Positions 23,728 through 31,964 are shown, numbered from the stretch's first letter. The stretch: 64,000 nucleotides of DNA from Bauldia sp965232525 (GCF_965232525.1 NZ_OZ246980.1:3844001-3908000); one strand, 5' to 3'. Numbers and translations: made by a program. The notes: generated by a model from the letters alone, not told the origin.

Positions 23728-24238
23728 TGCGTCGCGCAAGCGCGGCTCGCAGGCTGGCACGGTCGGTGGGCTCCGTCTGCTGGTCGGCGCCGACGTCCCT
23801 TTCGAGCGCAATCAGAGTTTCGAGGGTCTTGGCGAGAGAGACCAGCGTGCGCGCATCCTTTTCGTCGCCGGCCGGGTCGTTGGCATCGCCCCGCTTCTCG
23901 ATCCGGGCGATCTGCCGGCTGACGGCCTTGAGCAGGCGCCCGCGGACCACACCCATGTCGGCGAGGCGCGGCGCTCCGCGCGGCCGGTGTGCTTTCGGTG
24001 CGTCGCGTGGACGCGTCCATCCTTTCTGGCGCATCAGCGAATGGAGCGATCCGCGCGGCACGCCATGGTCCTTGGCGATCGCATGGAGGGACTCCGACGT
24101 CTGTTCGATCCGGTAGCGTATCGACTCGCGAACGGCTGAATCGGCCATCAGGGCGTCGAGGGTGTTGGCGCTCTTCGACCGCTCCCCGCTCGGTTCAGCC
24201 GACCGGTCTGCCGCCGGCGGGATCGGTGCCAGGGTCAT
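23690..24238 (-). CDS. GTA gp1-like small terminase subunit (TerS)
   Basis: This 182-residue protein has the N-terminal helix-turn-helix typical of GTA gp1-type small terminases: SIRYRIEQTSESLHAIAKDHGVPRGSLHSLMRQKGW with a helix-turn-helix near residues 40-75. A helical oligomerisation region follows (LSLAKTLETLIALERD). It overlaps terL by about 38 nt. It is preceded by a promoter and a leader containing an intrinsic terminator, which makes it the first gene of the GTA locus. ATG 24238 was chosen because the longer frame starts inside the terminator hairpin. Confidence 0.8.
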   Translation of the reverse strand: MTLAPIPPAADRSAEPSGERSKSANTLDALMADSAVRESIRYRIEQTSESLHAIAKDHGVPRGSLHSLMRQKGWTRPRDAPKAHRPRGAPRLADMGVVRGRLLKAVSRQIARIEKRGDANDPAGDEKDARTLVSLAKTLETLIALERDVGADQQTEPTDRASLRAALARRIDQWAEEGSKSA

Positions 24239-24262
24239 TGCATCGCCACGGGCTTCATCATG

Positions 24263-24292
24263 AAAAAACCCCCGACGCTGACGCATCGGGGG
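24263..24292 (-). terminator. Intrinsic terminator in the leader of terS
   Basis: On the minus strand CCCCCGA (24292-24286) pairs with TCGGGGG (24275-24269) around a 10-nt loop, followed by TTTTTT (24268-24263). The hairpin lies between the promoter at 24374-24402 and the terS start at 24238. Upstream in the leader, GATACC/GGCATC and GGGAG/CTCCC stems can form, so the leader is structured and could attenuate GTA transcription. Confidence 0.7.
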
Positions 24293-24373
24293 GTGAGGGA
24301 TGCCGCGGTGGTATCATGGGTCTCCCGGGGTGGGAGGAAGCTCCCCGTCGCCCACTACCGCGACTGTGCCCGC

Positions 24374-24417
24374 AGAATACGCCGCACGCGTTACGGTGTC
24401 AAGGATTGTTTTCCTAC
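24374..24417 (-). promoter_or_regulatory. GTA promoter/operator upstream of terS
   Basis: A near-consensus sigma-70 promoter is visible on the minus strand: TTGACA (24402-24397), 17-nt spacer, TATTCT (24379-24374). Immediately upstream is AGGAAAACAATCCT, an AGGA/TCCT palindrome. The 29-nt block 24389-24417 matches 9931-9959 before the protease gene at 26 positions. This gap of about 306 nt between terS and the plus-strand gene at 24545 contains only this promoter and the leader described separately. Confidence 0.75.
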
Positions 24418-24544
24418 AATTCGATCTATGTGACCCGCGTCCCATCGGGCCCGGCGCCTCTTGGGCGAAGCAACTTAGCGACCTAAGATCGATCAGACGT
24501 ATAGTACGCGACGTCGACTATCCCCTCACGAGAGCCATCGATAC

Positions 24545-25930
24545 ATGCTGCGAACCATCGATATGCCGGGGCTGCCGCCCGGTTCCTGGCTCATGGATTA
24601 CCGGCGGGATGGTGTTGTCCTCTACAGAGGTTCGCTGGTCGAAGGCGGAGACGACTGGTTCGCCGAAGGCGCGTGGGCCGGCGATTTCAGCAAGACCGGG
24701 ATGCTCGGCTCGTCGTTTCGCTGCGGATCGGGCGCGGCGCTCAAAGGCCAACGGCTCATTGTCGCCCCACCCAGCCACAGCCTCGAGGCGATCTACTGTT
24801 TTCGATTCGCTTCGCAGCCACGCTGGCTGATCTCCAACTCCTTCGCATGTCTCAGCGCCGCGGCACCGAACTCTGATTTGGCGCTACCGATGTTTGCAGC
24901 GGTTGAAGCACGGGCGAAGACGATCAAAGACGGCATCGGCACTTACGAGCGGGTTTTGCACCGCGCGCGCTCGGGCACGTTCTTTCGATTGGCGTTCTCC
25001 CGGTTCAGGCTCCGTTTGAACCGCGATACCCCGGTCGAGACCATCTTGCGGCCGCCCGCGCTGTTCGTGGACTACGACGATTATGTCGAAAGGCTTGCCG
25101 CTATCGCCCGGTCCATCATCGCCAACGCCGCTGCTCCGCAGCGACGGCACCCCTTTGGTCGGATCGTCTCGAGCATCAGCGGTGGTTACGATTCCCCGGC
25201 TGTGACCGCCATCGTCAAGCAACTCGGCGACATCGAAACCGTGTCACTCAGCACGGCGCGCGGCGGTCGCGACGACAGCGGCGCCCATATCGCGGCCATG
25301 TGGAACATCCCCTGCCACGAGTACACCCGCTTCGCCACGGCCATCGAAACCCGGGGAGTCGGCGGGCGGTTCGTCAACCCGGCCGACGTCGATCTGACGA
25401 CGCTGCCTGAGGTCGACGCCTTCCTCGGAGCGATCACGACACCGGAGGACGCCATCTTTGCCCCCTTTGCCCCGCATCTTCAGGGCGCCGTTTACTTCAC
25501 CGGTGTTCATGGCGACAGGATGTGGGCCGCGAAAGCGTCTCGCGACCCGAATATCACACGTCCCGACGTTGCCGGCAGCGGCCTTGACGAGTTTCGCAAA
25601 CGGTTAGGCTTCGTGCACGTTCCGTTGGCTTTCTATGGCGCGCAGAATGTCAGGCGGGTTCGGAAAATCTCACGCAGCGATGAAATGGCTCCGTTCTCCG
25701 TCGGCGGCAAGTACGATCGCCCCATCCCGCGTCGAATTGTTGAGTCCGCGGGCGTCCCGCGCGAGGCGTTCGGCAATCGCAAGAATGCCGGCAGCGTCCT
25801 TTTTCGCTTCACCCCGCAAGAGCGCCATCAGTTTCATAACGATCTGGTCGAGCGCTACAGGGATGCGTTGAAAGACGTTGTTGCCCGGCTTCAGCCTCGA
25901 CCGCGGTGGGCCTGGCGCCGTCGATTTTGA
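24545..25930 (+). CDS. Asparagine-synthase-like PP-loop protein without N-terminal glutaminase Cys
   Basis: This 461-residue protein has the PP-loop ATPase motif of asparagine synthase-type enzymes: IVSSISGGYDSPAVTAIVKQ at about residues 205-224. TVSLSTARGGRDDSGAHIAAMW follows. An N-terminal domain of about 150 residues precedes it but does not begin with the Cys2 nucleophile of class II amidotransferases. It may adenylate a carboxylate and join it to an amine, as in AsnB-like and related ligases, but the substrate is unknown. No biosynthetic partner is adjacent: the next gene encodes a MOSC protein on the other strand. Confidence 0.72.
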   Translation: MLRTIDMPGLPPGSWLMDYRRDGVVLYRGSLVEGGDDWFAEGAWAGDFSKTGMLGSSFRCGSGAALKGQRLIVAPPSHSLEAIYCFRFASQPRWLISNSFACLSAAAPNSDLALPMFAAVEARAKTIKDGIGTYERVLHRARSGTFFRLAFSRFRLRLNRDTPVETILRPPALFVDYDDYVERLAAIARSIIANAAAPQRRHPFGRIVSSISGGYDSPAVTAIVKQLGDIETVSLSTARGGRDDSGAHIAAMWNIPCHEYTRFATAIETRGVGGRFVNPADVDLTTLPEVDAFLGAITTPEDAIFAPFAPHLQGAVYFTGVHGDRMWAAKASRDPNITRPDVAGSGLDEFRKRLGFVHVPLAFYGAQNVRRVRKISRSDEMAPFSVGGKYDRPIPRRIVESAGVPREAFGNRKNAGSVLFRFTPQERHQFHNDLVERYRDALKDVVARLQPRPRWAWRRRF

Positions 25931-25954
25931 CGGCGCTTTCTATTACTCCCCAGC

Positions 25955-26581
25955 CTACCCCCACCGCGCTTCGAGACGGTCCCGCAATTTGTGATGCACC
26001 GGCGCCGCCAGCCACCGGCGAGTGGTCGCCTCATCGAGCGTGTCGAGGTTCGAGAACAACCGGTTGAGTTCGAGAACAGCCACGCGCTCGCCCGGGAACG
26101 GCGTCAACGCCACCGGATCGCCGGCGGCAACCGTTCCTTCAGTGATCGCCCGGCAGTAGACGCCCGGCCGCTCGGCCTGGAGAAAGCGCTTGACGAACAG
26201 CGTGTCGTCCATGCGTGCGGCCAATGTCACGCATGGGATTCGCGGGCCGGTCACTTCCAGCACCACGTCGCCAACGGTCAGCCGGTCGCCGACACAGATA
26301 TCCGCGCTCGCCAGGCCGTCGACAGTCAGGTTCTCGCCGAACGTACCCGGCACCAGGTCGCGGCCGAGTTCCCTCGACCACCAGGCGTAGTCCGGTGTGC
26401 CGTAGACATAGACCGCCTGATCGACGCCGCCGTGATTCTCGGTGTCGCAGATCGTGTCCCCGGCGACCCCGAGGCGGCCGACCGCCACGGCCTCCGACCG
26501 AGGATGTTTGAAGATGCCGGTTTCGCCGCTCTTGGTGGCGATCGGTTCGGCCCTGCCGGTGTTAACGCTGACGAGCTTCAT
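25955..26581 (-). CDS. MOSC-domain protein (YiiM-like)
   Basis: This 208-residue MOSC-domain protein is of the molybdenum cofactor sulfurase C-terminal type. It opens MKLVSVNTGRAEPIATKSGETGIFK, and has HGGVDQAVYVYGTPDYAWWSRELGRDLVPGTFGENLTV near residues 57-95 and FLQAERPGVYCRAITEGTVAAGD. The metal-sulfur carrier Cys lies in IPCVTLAARMDD near residue 119. Length and sequence fit YiiM-type proteins acting on N-hydroxylated compounds, but the exact substrate is unknown. Confidence 0.85.
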   Translation of the reverse strand: MKLVSVNTGRAEPIATKSGETGIFKHPRSEAVAVGRLGVAGDTICDTENHGGVDQAVYVYGTPDYAWWSRELGRDLVPGTFGENLTVDGLASADICVGDRLTVGDVVLEVTGPRIPCVTLAARMDDTLFVKRFLQAERPGVYCRAITEGTVAAGDPVALTPFPGERVAVLELNRLFSNLDTLDEATTRRWLAAPVHHKLRDRLEARWG

Positions 26582-26680
26582 GCAGGCAGTGTATCGATTC
26601 GCGGCCTATGGCCAACAGCCGAGCGTGACTGATGTCGGGCGATCACGCGGGGGCAGCCGCAGGACGGACCGCCTCCTCGC

Positions 26681-27205
26681 TCAGTCCCCGTCGACGCAGC
26701 AGGATACGGAAAGCCAGCAGGTTCGGGCGCCGCTGCCGCCAGTGCAGCCCAGTTGGTGAAACAGACACTTGGGGTAGCCGTCGTTGATCATCTGCGCCCG
26801 CTGGAAACCGAGCTTGTCCTGGGCGGCGGCGCGGGCGGCTTGGGTTGTGGCGCCCTCCCCTTCGGCGATTTCCGACTTTCGGCACGCCCCGGTCGCTGCA
26901 TCGGTTCCGGCCTCGTCGGTCGTTTTGGCGATGCAACCATCGAGACTGGCCTGTCGCGCTTCGGCTTCCTCGTCAGCCTTCTTCGGACCGAACACCCGGC
27001 AGAACGTCTCGTGTCCTCGGCGATCGGTATGCCAGCGGACGCCGGCAAAACCGCAGCCGTTCTCCCGGTTGGTCTCATGCTGGGCGACCGCGGTGTCGGC
27101 ATACGCGCGGCAGGCATCTTGTGCTTCGGCGGAGCCGGTCAGACTCGCCAGGAGCGCGAGGACAACCAAGCGCCTGCTCGCCCACCGTGGACGGCCGAGT
27201 TGCAT
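26681..27205 (-). CDS. Exported Cys-rich hypothetical protein
   Basis: This 174-residue protein has a signal peptide (RLVVLALLASLTGSAEA, cleaved before QDACRAY). The mature chain has many cysteines (DACRAY, NGCGFAG, TFCRVF, DGCIAK, GACRKSE, PKCLFHQLGC, CWLSVSCCVDGD), suggesting disulfides. The first part, ACRAYADTAVAQHETNRENGCGF, and a central segment with SLDGCIAKT look like repeated short Cys units. It ends 12 nt after the end of the gene at 27218, so the two genes are co-directional. The family is not recognised. Confidence 0.65.
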   Translation of the reverse strand: MQLGRPRWASRRLVVLALLASLTGSAEAQDACRAYADTAVAQHETNRENGCGFAGVRWHTDRRGHETFCRVFGPKKADEEAEARQASLDGCIAKTTDEAGTDAATGACRKSEIAEGEGATTQAARAAAQDKLGFQRAQMINDGYPKCLFHQLGCTGGSGARTCWLSVSCCVDGD

Positions 27206-27217
27206 CGCTTCGCCGGC

Positions 27218-27724
27218 CTATCGGTGAACGACCGGTTCGAGCAGACCAAGTTGCGCATCCAGATCGGCGAGCAGCTTCGCCGTGGCAACGATCATGGCCT
27301 GTTCCCCAAGGATATCGTCATTGATGATGAGCTGAGACGCGATTTTCTCCGCAGCCGGGTTTCCCGACGCCTTGGCGTACGTGCTGACAGCGCCAGCCTG
27401 TTTGCGGATGTCGGCCAGCAACCCTTTCAACTGTTGCTGCTCGGCCGGTGTCAGGTTCTTGGAAGCAGCGGCAGCCATTTTTTGAAAACTGGCGACATCG
27501 TTGCCGATCGCGGCACGCGCCTTGACGAAGCGGTCGAGGTTTTTTTGGCTCACCTTGAGCTTGGACGCGGCTTCGTCGTCGGGGAACACATCCGTCTGGA
27601 TCAGCGTCCCGTCGCGGGAGTTGGTCGGTGACGTGGTCGGCTGCGGCGCATCGTCGGCGGCCGACAGAGGACCTGCCGTGAGCGACAAAAGAGCGGAGAT
27701 CGCAAGGGCGCGTCGGATGATCAT
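27218..27724 (-). CDS. Exported helical hypothetical protein
   Basis: This 168-residue protein has a signal peptide (RALAISALLSLTAGPLSAA). The mature part has a Thr/Ser-rich segment followed by long amphipathic helices: KVSQKNLDRFVKARAAIGND, QQQLKGLLADIRKQAGAV and LIINDDILGEQAMIVATAKL. It is unrelated to the Cys-rich protein encoded just downstream but co-directional with it, so they may share a transcript. ATG 27724 was chosen to start the signal peptide. Function is unknown. Confidence 0.65.
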   Translation of the reverse strand: MIIRRALAISALLSLTAGPLSAADDAPQPTTSPTNSRDGTLIQTDVFPDDEAASKLKVSQKNLDRFVKARAAIGNDVASFQKMAAAASKNLTPAEQQQLKGLLADIRKQAGAVSTYAKASGNPAAEKIASQLIINDDILGEQAMIVATAKLLADLDAQLGLLEPVVHR

Positions 27725-27831
27725 GGTAAGAACTCGAGCCGGAGATGAGCGAAGCTTTCGTCCCCAGCCTAGGTGCGACCGGCTCCGGCCCGCATGACGC
27801 ATTTGCGCTATGGGCGCCAGTCAATGTCCGT

Positions 27832-28974
27832 TCAGTGCAGGGAATCGAATGGCGAGGCCAGATATCCCATCCGCCGGATGAAGCTTCCCTGACTGCCGGC
27901 CCCCGACTTCTGCAACAGCGCCCGCATCTGATTGCGCACGGTGTGGCGGCTCAGCCGGTTGCGATCGGCATAGTCGCTGAGGGTCTCCCCGAGCATCAGG
28001 GCCGCTGCGAGCTTTGCTTCGGCGGGCGTCGCACCGAACGAGTGCGCGATCCGACCGAAGTCACGGGCGCTGTCTTGGGAGTATCCACCGGCGACCACCA
28101 AAGCTGCGGTGATCGGGTCGCTCCATGCGGCCGATGGGAACGAATCCTGCGCTTCATCGGGAAACCAATGGGCGTGCATGACAAAAACCCGGCCGTCCGC
28201 GGCGTAGAGACAAAGCGGATCGGGCAAGTCGGATGGCTTGCCGGTTGTGCACACGCTCGTGAGTCCTGCCAGGAATGTGCCGGTTTCGGGTCCATCCGCG
28301 TGGAGGCGATCGCTTGTGTCGATCGCGAAAAATCGCTGTTCCTTGAGGAACCGGTCCGCCGACGGATTGGTGAACGCCACCCGACCGCTCTGGCTGAGGA
28401 GCACGACAGCGTGACGGCTCGCCCGCAGATAGGCCAACGAGGGCGGATCGGCGGACCGGGTCAGCGACGCATAAGTGATCGCCCGGTTCAGGTGCGGCGC
28501 CAGCGCTTCCAGCAGGCACTGGGCGATCGGCAAGGTGTCCTCCACGTCCCGTTGTCGACACGCCGCGGCAAGACCGACGAACGTATCGCGCGTGCGGTGG
28601 CACATCATGAACGGCCCGGCGACGATGTTCTCCTGGCGTCGAAGCCAGTCGTTGTAGAACGCGGTCTTGAACAGTTCGCGCCGTTCCAGTGCCTGGTCCG
28701 ATGTGCCGACCTGGCCGGCGGGCATCATCAGATTCATGTGCATCCAGGGGTTCTGGTCGGCGAAGTGCTCGTGATACCGGTTGACCTCGGACGGATCGAG
28801 CCCACCGGCGACGATCCCAAGGCTTTCGTTCCTGGCGAGGTTATGGCCGAACATCATGATCGGCACAGACAGAACGTGGTTCAACTCCTCACAGACCGCC
28901 CGCCACACAGTGCGATCGGTCTGTGTCGCATAGACCAGGGAGAGCAACCGATCCGGGATACCGCCTCCGCGCAT
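27832..28974 (-). CDS. LuxR-type (HTH) transcriptional regulator
   Basis: This 380-residue regulator has a C-terminal LuxR-type helix-turn-helix: FGATPAEAKLAAALMLGETLSDYADRNRLSRHTVRNQMRALLQKSG (about residues 315-360). The N-terminal and central regions (LSVPIMMFGHNLARNES, VVLLSQSGRVAFTNPSADRFL) have a PAS-like character. No phospho-acceptor domain is visible. It is a single-domain sensor/regulator of a kind common in Hyphomicrobiales, with unknown ligand. It is encoded downstream of the tandem binding-protein gene with an intergenic gap. Confidence 0.8.
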   Translation of the reverse strand: MRGGGIPDRLLSLVYATQTDRTVWRAVCEELNHVLSVPIMMFGHNLARNESLGIVAGGLDPSEVNRYHEHFADQNPWMHMNLMMPAGQVGTSDQALERRELFKTAFYNDWLRRQENIVAGPFMMCHRTRDTFVGLAAACRQRDVEDTLPIAQCLLEALAPHLNRAITYASLTRSADPPSLAYLRASRHAVVLLSQSGRVAFTNPSADRFLKEQRFFAIDTSDRLHADGPETGTFLAGLTSVCTTGKPSDLPDPLCLYAADGRVFVMHAHWFPDEAQDSFPSAAWSDPITAALVVAGGYSQDSARDFGRIAHSFGATPAEAKLAAALMLGETLSDYADRNRLSRHTVRNQMRALLQKSGAGSQGSFIRRMGYLASPFDSLH

Positions 28975-29065
28975 GCCTTTCGCTCGCCTTTGGCCGGCAA
29001 GAATGGCACGGGCTTGGCGCCGGAATCAAAAACCTGCGGTGGTTCCCCAGCCGAGCGTGTTGCGG

Positions 29066-31141
29066 CTACTCCTCAACCGCGTCACAAGGCGGAGGCGGCG
29101 GCACCCGAACATAGACATCGGCGACCGTCACCCAGCCGTCCGGCGCGATGTCGAGGATCCAATCGCACATCGTATCGGCGTCGACCGGCACGACTTCGAT
29201 CAGTCCGGTGGGGACGGGGCCGTAACCGGTGTCGATCTCCGCGTCGAACAGTGGCGCGTTGCCCGAGGCCATGGCGACCGCCGCGTCCACCGCCTCACGC
29301 GCCATGCGCTCGATTTCGGTCCACACCGTCATGGTGATCGTCCCTTCGACGATCAACTGATCGTTGGGGATGTCCGCGTCGAGTCCGGAGACGAACACCT
29401 CGCCATCGCGCCCGACGTCGTGAAGTGCCCCGGCAACCCCGAGGGCGAGCGTGTCGTTGGAGACGACGAACGCGTCGACGTCCGACTGGATCAGCGCGAT
29501 CTCGGCGGTCTGGCGAGCATCGTACGATGACCAGTCGGCATGCCACCGATCGGTGGTGATCTCGATCTCGCCAGCCTCAGCCAACGGCCCGAGAACGGCG
29601 TCGTAGACATCGGCCATTTCGCGGGCCACGGCGTTGCCACGATCGCCCTTGATCAGGGCATAGCGCGGCGGATCGGCCGCGTCTGGCGGCGCGAAGGCGA
29701 GCGCCGCGTCGACCTGTAGTTGGGCGGCCGCTGCGTTGTCGCGGGTGACGAAATAATCGATTCCCGCGCTTTCCACCGGAATGTCGTAAACGACGATCGG
29801 TATGCCGACGCTGTTGGCCCGCTCGACGAAGCGGCGTGCCGCGCCGCCGTCCACCGCGACAACGATCAGCGCATCGACCTTGTTGGCGATCAGAATGTCC
29901 ACCTGCCACAACTGATCGATGGCGTCGCCATACGCCCATTGGACCATCAGTTCGGCGCCGATCTCGTCGGCGCGTTCCTGCATCGCCGCCACGTCGAAGT
30001 CCCAGCGCGGCTGCGCCCTGGTCGCCATCGCCACGCCGATGGTAACGACTTGGTCATCCGGCGGCGGCACGACCTCGCAGGCGGCCGGGCGGGGCAGTCG
30101 GCCATAGACATCGTCCGGCGTGGCCCAGCCATCCGGCGCGATGTCGAGGATCCACTCGCACATGTTGTCGGCGGTGACCGGCACCACCTCGATCAATGCG
30201 GTCGGAATCGGGCCGGCGCCGAGATCGACGGTGGTGTCGAACCGCGGCGGCTCGCCCTTGGCGAGGGCCACCGCCGCGTCGATCGCCTCCTCCGCCATCA
30301 CCTCGATCTGCGTCCACACCGTCATGTCGATGACGCCCTCGACGATCAGCGTGTCGTTGATGATGTCGGCGTCCAGCCCCGATACGAACACCCCGTCGTC
30401 CTGCTGCCGCGCATCGATCAGCGCGCGGGCGACCCCCACTGCCAGCGTATCGTTCGACGCGACGAAAGCATCGACACCGCGGATGATGGCGGCCTCTGCG
30501 GTGGTACGCGCCTCGAGCGAGGACCACTCCGCGTGCCATCGGTCGAAGACTATGTCGATCTCGCCGGCATCGGCCAGCGGCCGCAGCGTTTCTTCGTAGA
30601 CATCGGCAATCGCCCGCGCGACCGGGTTGGATTGATCGCCCTTGATCAGGGCATAGGCCGGCGGATCGTCGGCATTGGGCGGCGCGGCGGCAAGCGCCGC
30701 CTCGACCTGCAGCCGCCCGACGGCCTCGTTGTCGCGGGTCAGGAAGTAGTCGATGTTGGCGTCGGCAATGCCGATGTCATAGGCGATGATCGGAATGTCC
30801 GCGTCGTTCGCCTCGGTGACCAGGCGTTGCGACGCCGCGTCGTCGACGGCGACGACGATCAGCGCGTCGACATGGCGGTTGATCAGGGTCTCGACCTGCC
30901 AGAGCTGCCCTGCGGCATCGCCATAGGCCCAGTCGACGATCAGTTCCGCGCCGACCTCCTCGGCGCGTTCTTGCATCGCGGCCACGTCGAAAGTCCAGCG
31001 CGGCTGCGCCTTGGTCGCCATCGCGACACCGATCGTGATCGGTCCGTCATCGGACTGATCCTGCGCGCCTGCACCACCGGTGAACCCGGCCCAAGCGAAC
31101 GCCGCGAGTAGGAAACCGATCGTCAGTCTTGGCATCGTCAC
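29066..31141 (-). CDS. Tandem-duplicated periplasmic sugar-binding protein fused in one chain
   Basis: This 691-residue exported protein has a signal peptide (RLTIGFLLAAFAWAGFTGGAGA) and two consecutive type I periplasmic binding domains of about 330 residues each. The first begins ITIGVAMATKAQPRWTFDVAAM and the second VTIGVAMATRAQPRWDFDVAAM; both end with MC(E/D)WILDIAPDGW and a following DVY(G/V)R. Other matched pairs are ALIVVAVD, YF(L/V)TRDN, ASNDTLAVGV/VSNDTLALGV and VSGLDADI. It has two complete ligand-binding sites per chain and no permease, ATPase or kinase gene nearby. Confidence 0.85.
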   Translation of the reverse strand: MTMPRLTIGFLLAAFAWAGFTGGAGAQDQSDDGPITIGVAMATKAQPRWTFDVAAMQERAEEVGAELIVDWAYGDAAGQLWQVETLINRHVDALIVVAVDDAASQRLVTEANDADIPIIAYDIGIADANIDYFLTRDNEAVGRLQVEAALAAAPPNADDPPAYALIKGDQSNPVARAIADVYEETLRPLADAGEIDIVFDRWHAEWSSLEARTTAEAAIIRGVDAFVASNDTLAVGVARALIDARQQDDGVFVSGLDADIINDTLIVEGVIDMTVWTQIEVMAEEAIDAAVALAKGEPPRFDTTVDLGAGPIPTALIEVVPVTADNMCEWILDIAPDGWATPDDVYGRLPRPAACEVVPPPDDQVVTIGVAMATRAQPRWDFDVAAMQERADEIGAELMVQWAYGDAIDQLWQVDILIANKVDALIVVAVDGGAARRFVERANSVGIPIVVYDIPVESAGIDYFVTRDNAAAAQLQVDAALAFAPPDAADPPRYALIKGDRGNAVAREMADVYDAVLGPLAEAGEIEITTDRWHADWSSYDARQTAEIALIQSDVDAFVVSNDTLALGVAGALHDVGRDGEVFVSGLDADIPNDQLIVEGTITMTVWTEIERMAREAVDAAVAMASGNAPLFDAEIDTGYGPVPTGLIEVVPVDADTMCDWILDIAPDGWVTVADVYVRVPPPPPCDAVEE

Positions 31142-31256
31142 CCCCGTTTCAAGGAGAGCGCCCTAACCGCCGGCCCGTTGATCCGCACCCGGCTTGCGCC
31201 CTCGCATCTGCCGGTTTGTCTACCGGAGACCATCGCAACAGTGAAGCCGTCGCGGT

Positions 31257-31964
31257 TCATCCACTCAACAGCCAGCCGCCGTCGACATCGACGGTCGTTC
31301 CCGTCACGAAGTCATTCTCGATGAGGAATATGATCGCCATCGCGACCTCGTCCGGTGCTCCGCCGCGCGGAATGATGTGGCCGGCGGAGCGTTCGTTGAC
31401 GGCGGCGGTGCGCTCGGATCCCGCCGGGCCGAACATCGGTGTGTCGATGAAGCCAGGCGAGACCACATTGATCCGCCGCGGCGCGATTTCCGGGGCGAGG
31501 CCACGCACGAAGGCTTCGACTGCACCACCCACGGAGGCCAGCGAGATTTGGCCCGGCTTTTTCCGCCGCGCCGGGGCGCCGCTGACCAGCACGATGCAGC
31601 CGTCCGGCGGCAGGAACTCCGCGCCGAACCGAACGGCATTGGCATAGCCCCAGAGCTTGTTGAACGACCCGCGATAGCCGGCCATGTCCATCTCCAGAAA
31701 CGGCCCGACCGCCCGGTCGCCGCCCGTCGCGGCGTTGATCAGAATATCGTAGGGCGCCGTCTCGGCGCAAAGCTTGGCGACTGCCGCCTCATCGCGCACG
31801 TCGCACGACGTGAATGTGACACCCGGCGGTGGGTCACCGGCCCGATCCGGATTGCGGCTCGCTGCCACCACCGTCGCGCCGCGTTCCACGAGTTGGCTCG
31901 CCGCGGCAAGCCCGATCCCCGATGTTCCGCCGAAGACCAGTGCCTTCTTTCCAGCAATGTCCAT
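31257..31964 (-). CDS. Short-chain dehydrogenase/reductase-like protein lacking the YxxxK pair
   Basis: This 235-residue SDR has the glycine-rich nucleotide motif FGGTSGIGLAAAS (about residues 11-23) and DILINAATGG near residue 74. The C-terminal region RRINVVSPGFIDTPMF is typical. Where a Tyr-x-x-x-Lys pair is expected after the Ser motif, it reads VSGAPARRKKPGQISLASVGGAVEAF, with no Tyr. It may therefore be a non-catalytic or atypical SDR, or the proton donor may be another residue. It is a single gene between the tandem binding-protein gene and the nucleoside permease gene. Confidence 0.8.
   Translation of the reverse strand: MDIAGKKALVFGGTSGIGLAAASQLVERGATVVAASRNPDRAGDPPPGVTFTSCDVRDEAAVAKLCAETAPYDILINAATGGDRAVGPFLEMDMAGYRGSFNKLWGYANAVRFGAEFLPPDGCIVLVSGAPARRKKPGQISLASVGGAVEAFVRGLAPEIAPRRINVVSPGFIDTPMFGPAGSERTAAVNERSAGHIIPRGGAPDEVAMAIIFLIENDFVTGTTVDVDGGWLLSG

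Noticed and set aside
24240..24420. Possible tRNA or known riboswitch in the terS leader
   Set aside because: Several hairpins are present but no cloverleaf and no match to a riboswitch consensus that I could recognise; kept as a structured leader only.
27745..29337. 530-residue plus-strand ORF across the LuxR-type gene
   Set aside because: It covers a regulator with a clear HTH on the other strand; composition typical of antisense frames.
29720..31111. 463-residue plus-strand ORF opposite the tandem binding protein
   Set aside because: Antisense shadow; repetitive DHR/RHR composition reflects the duplicated gene on the other strand.
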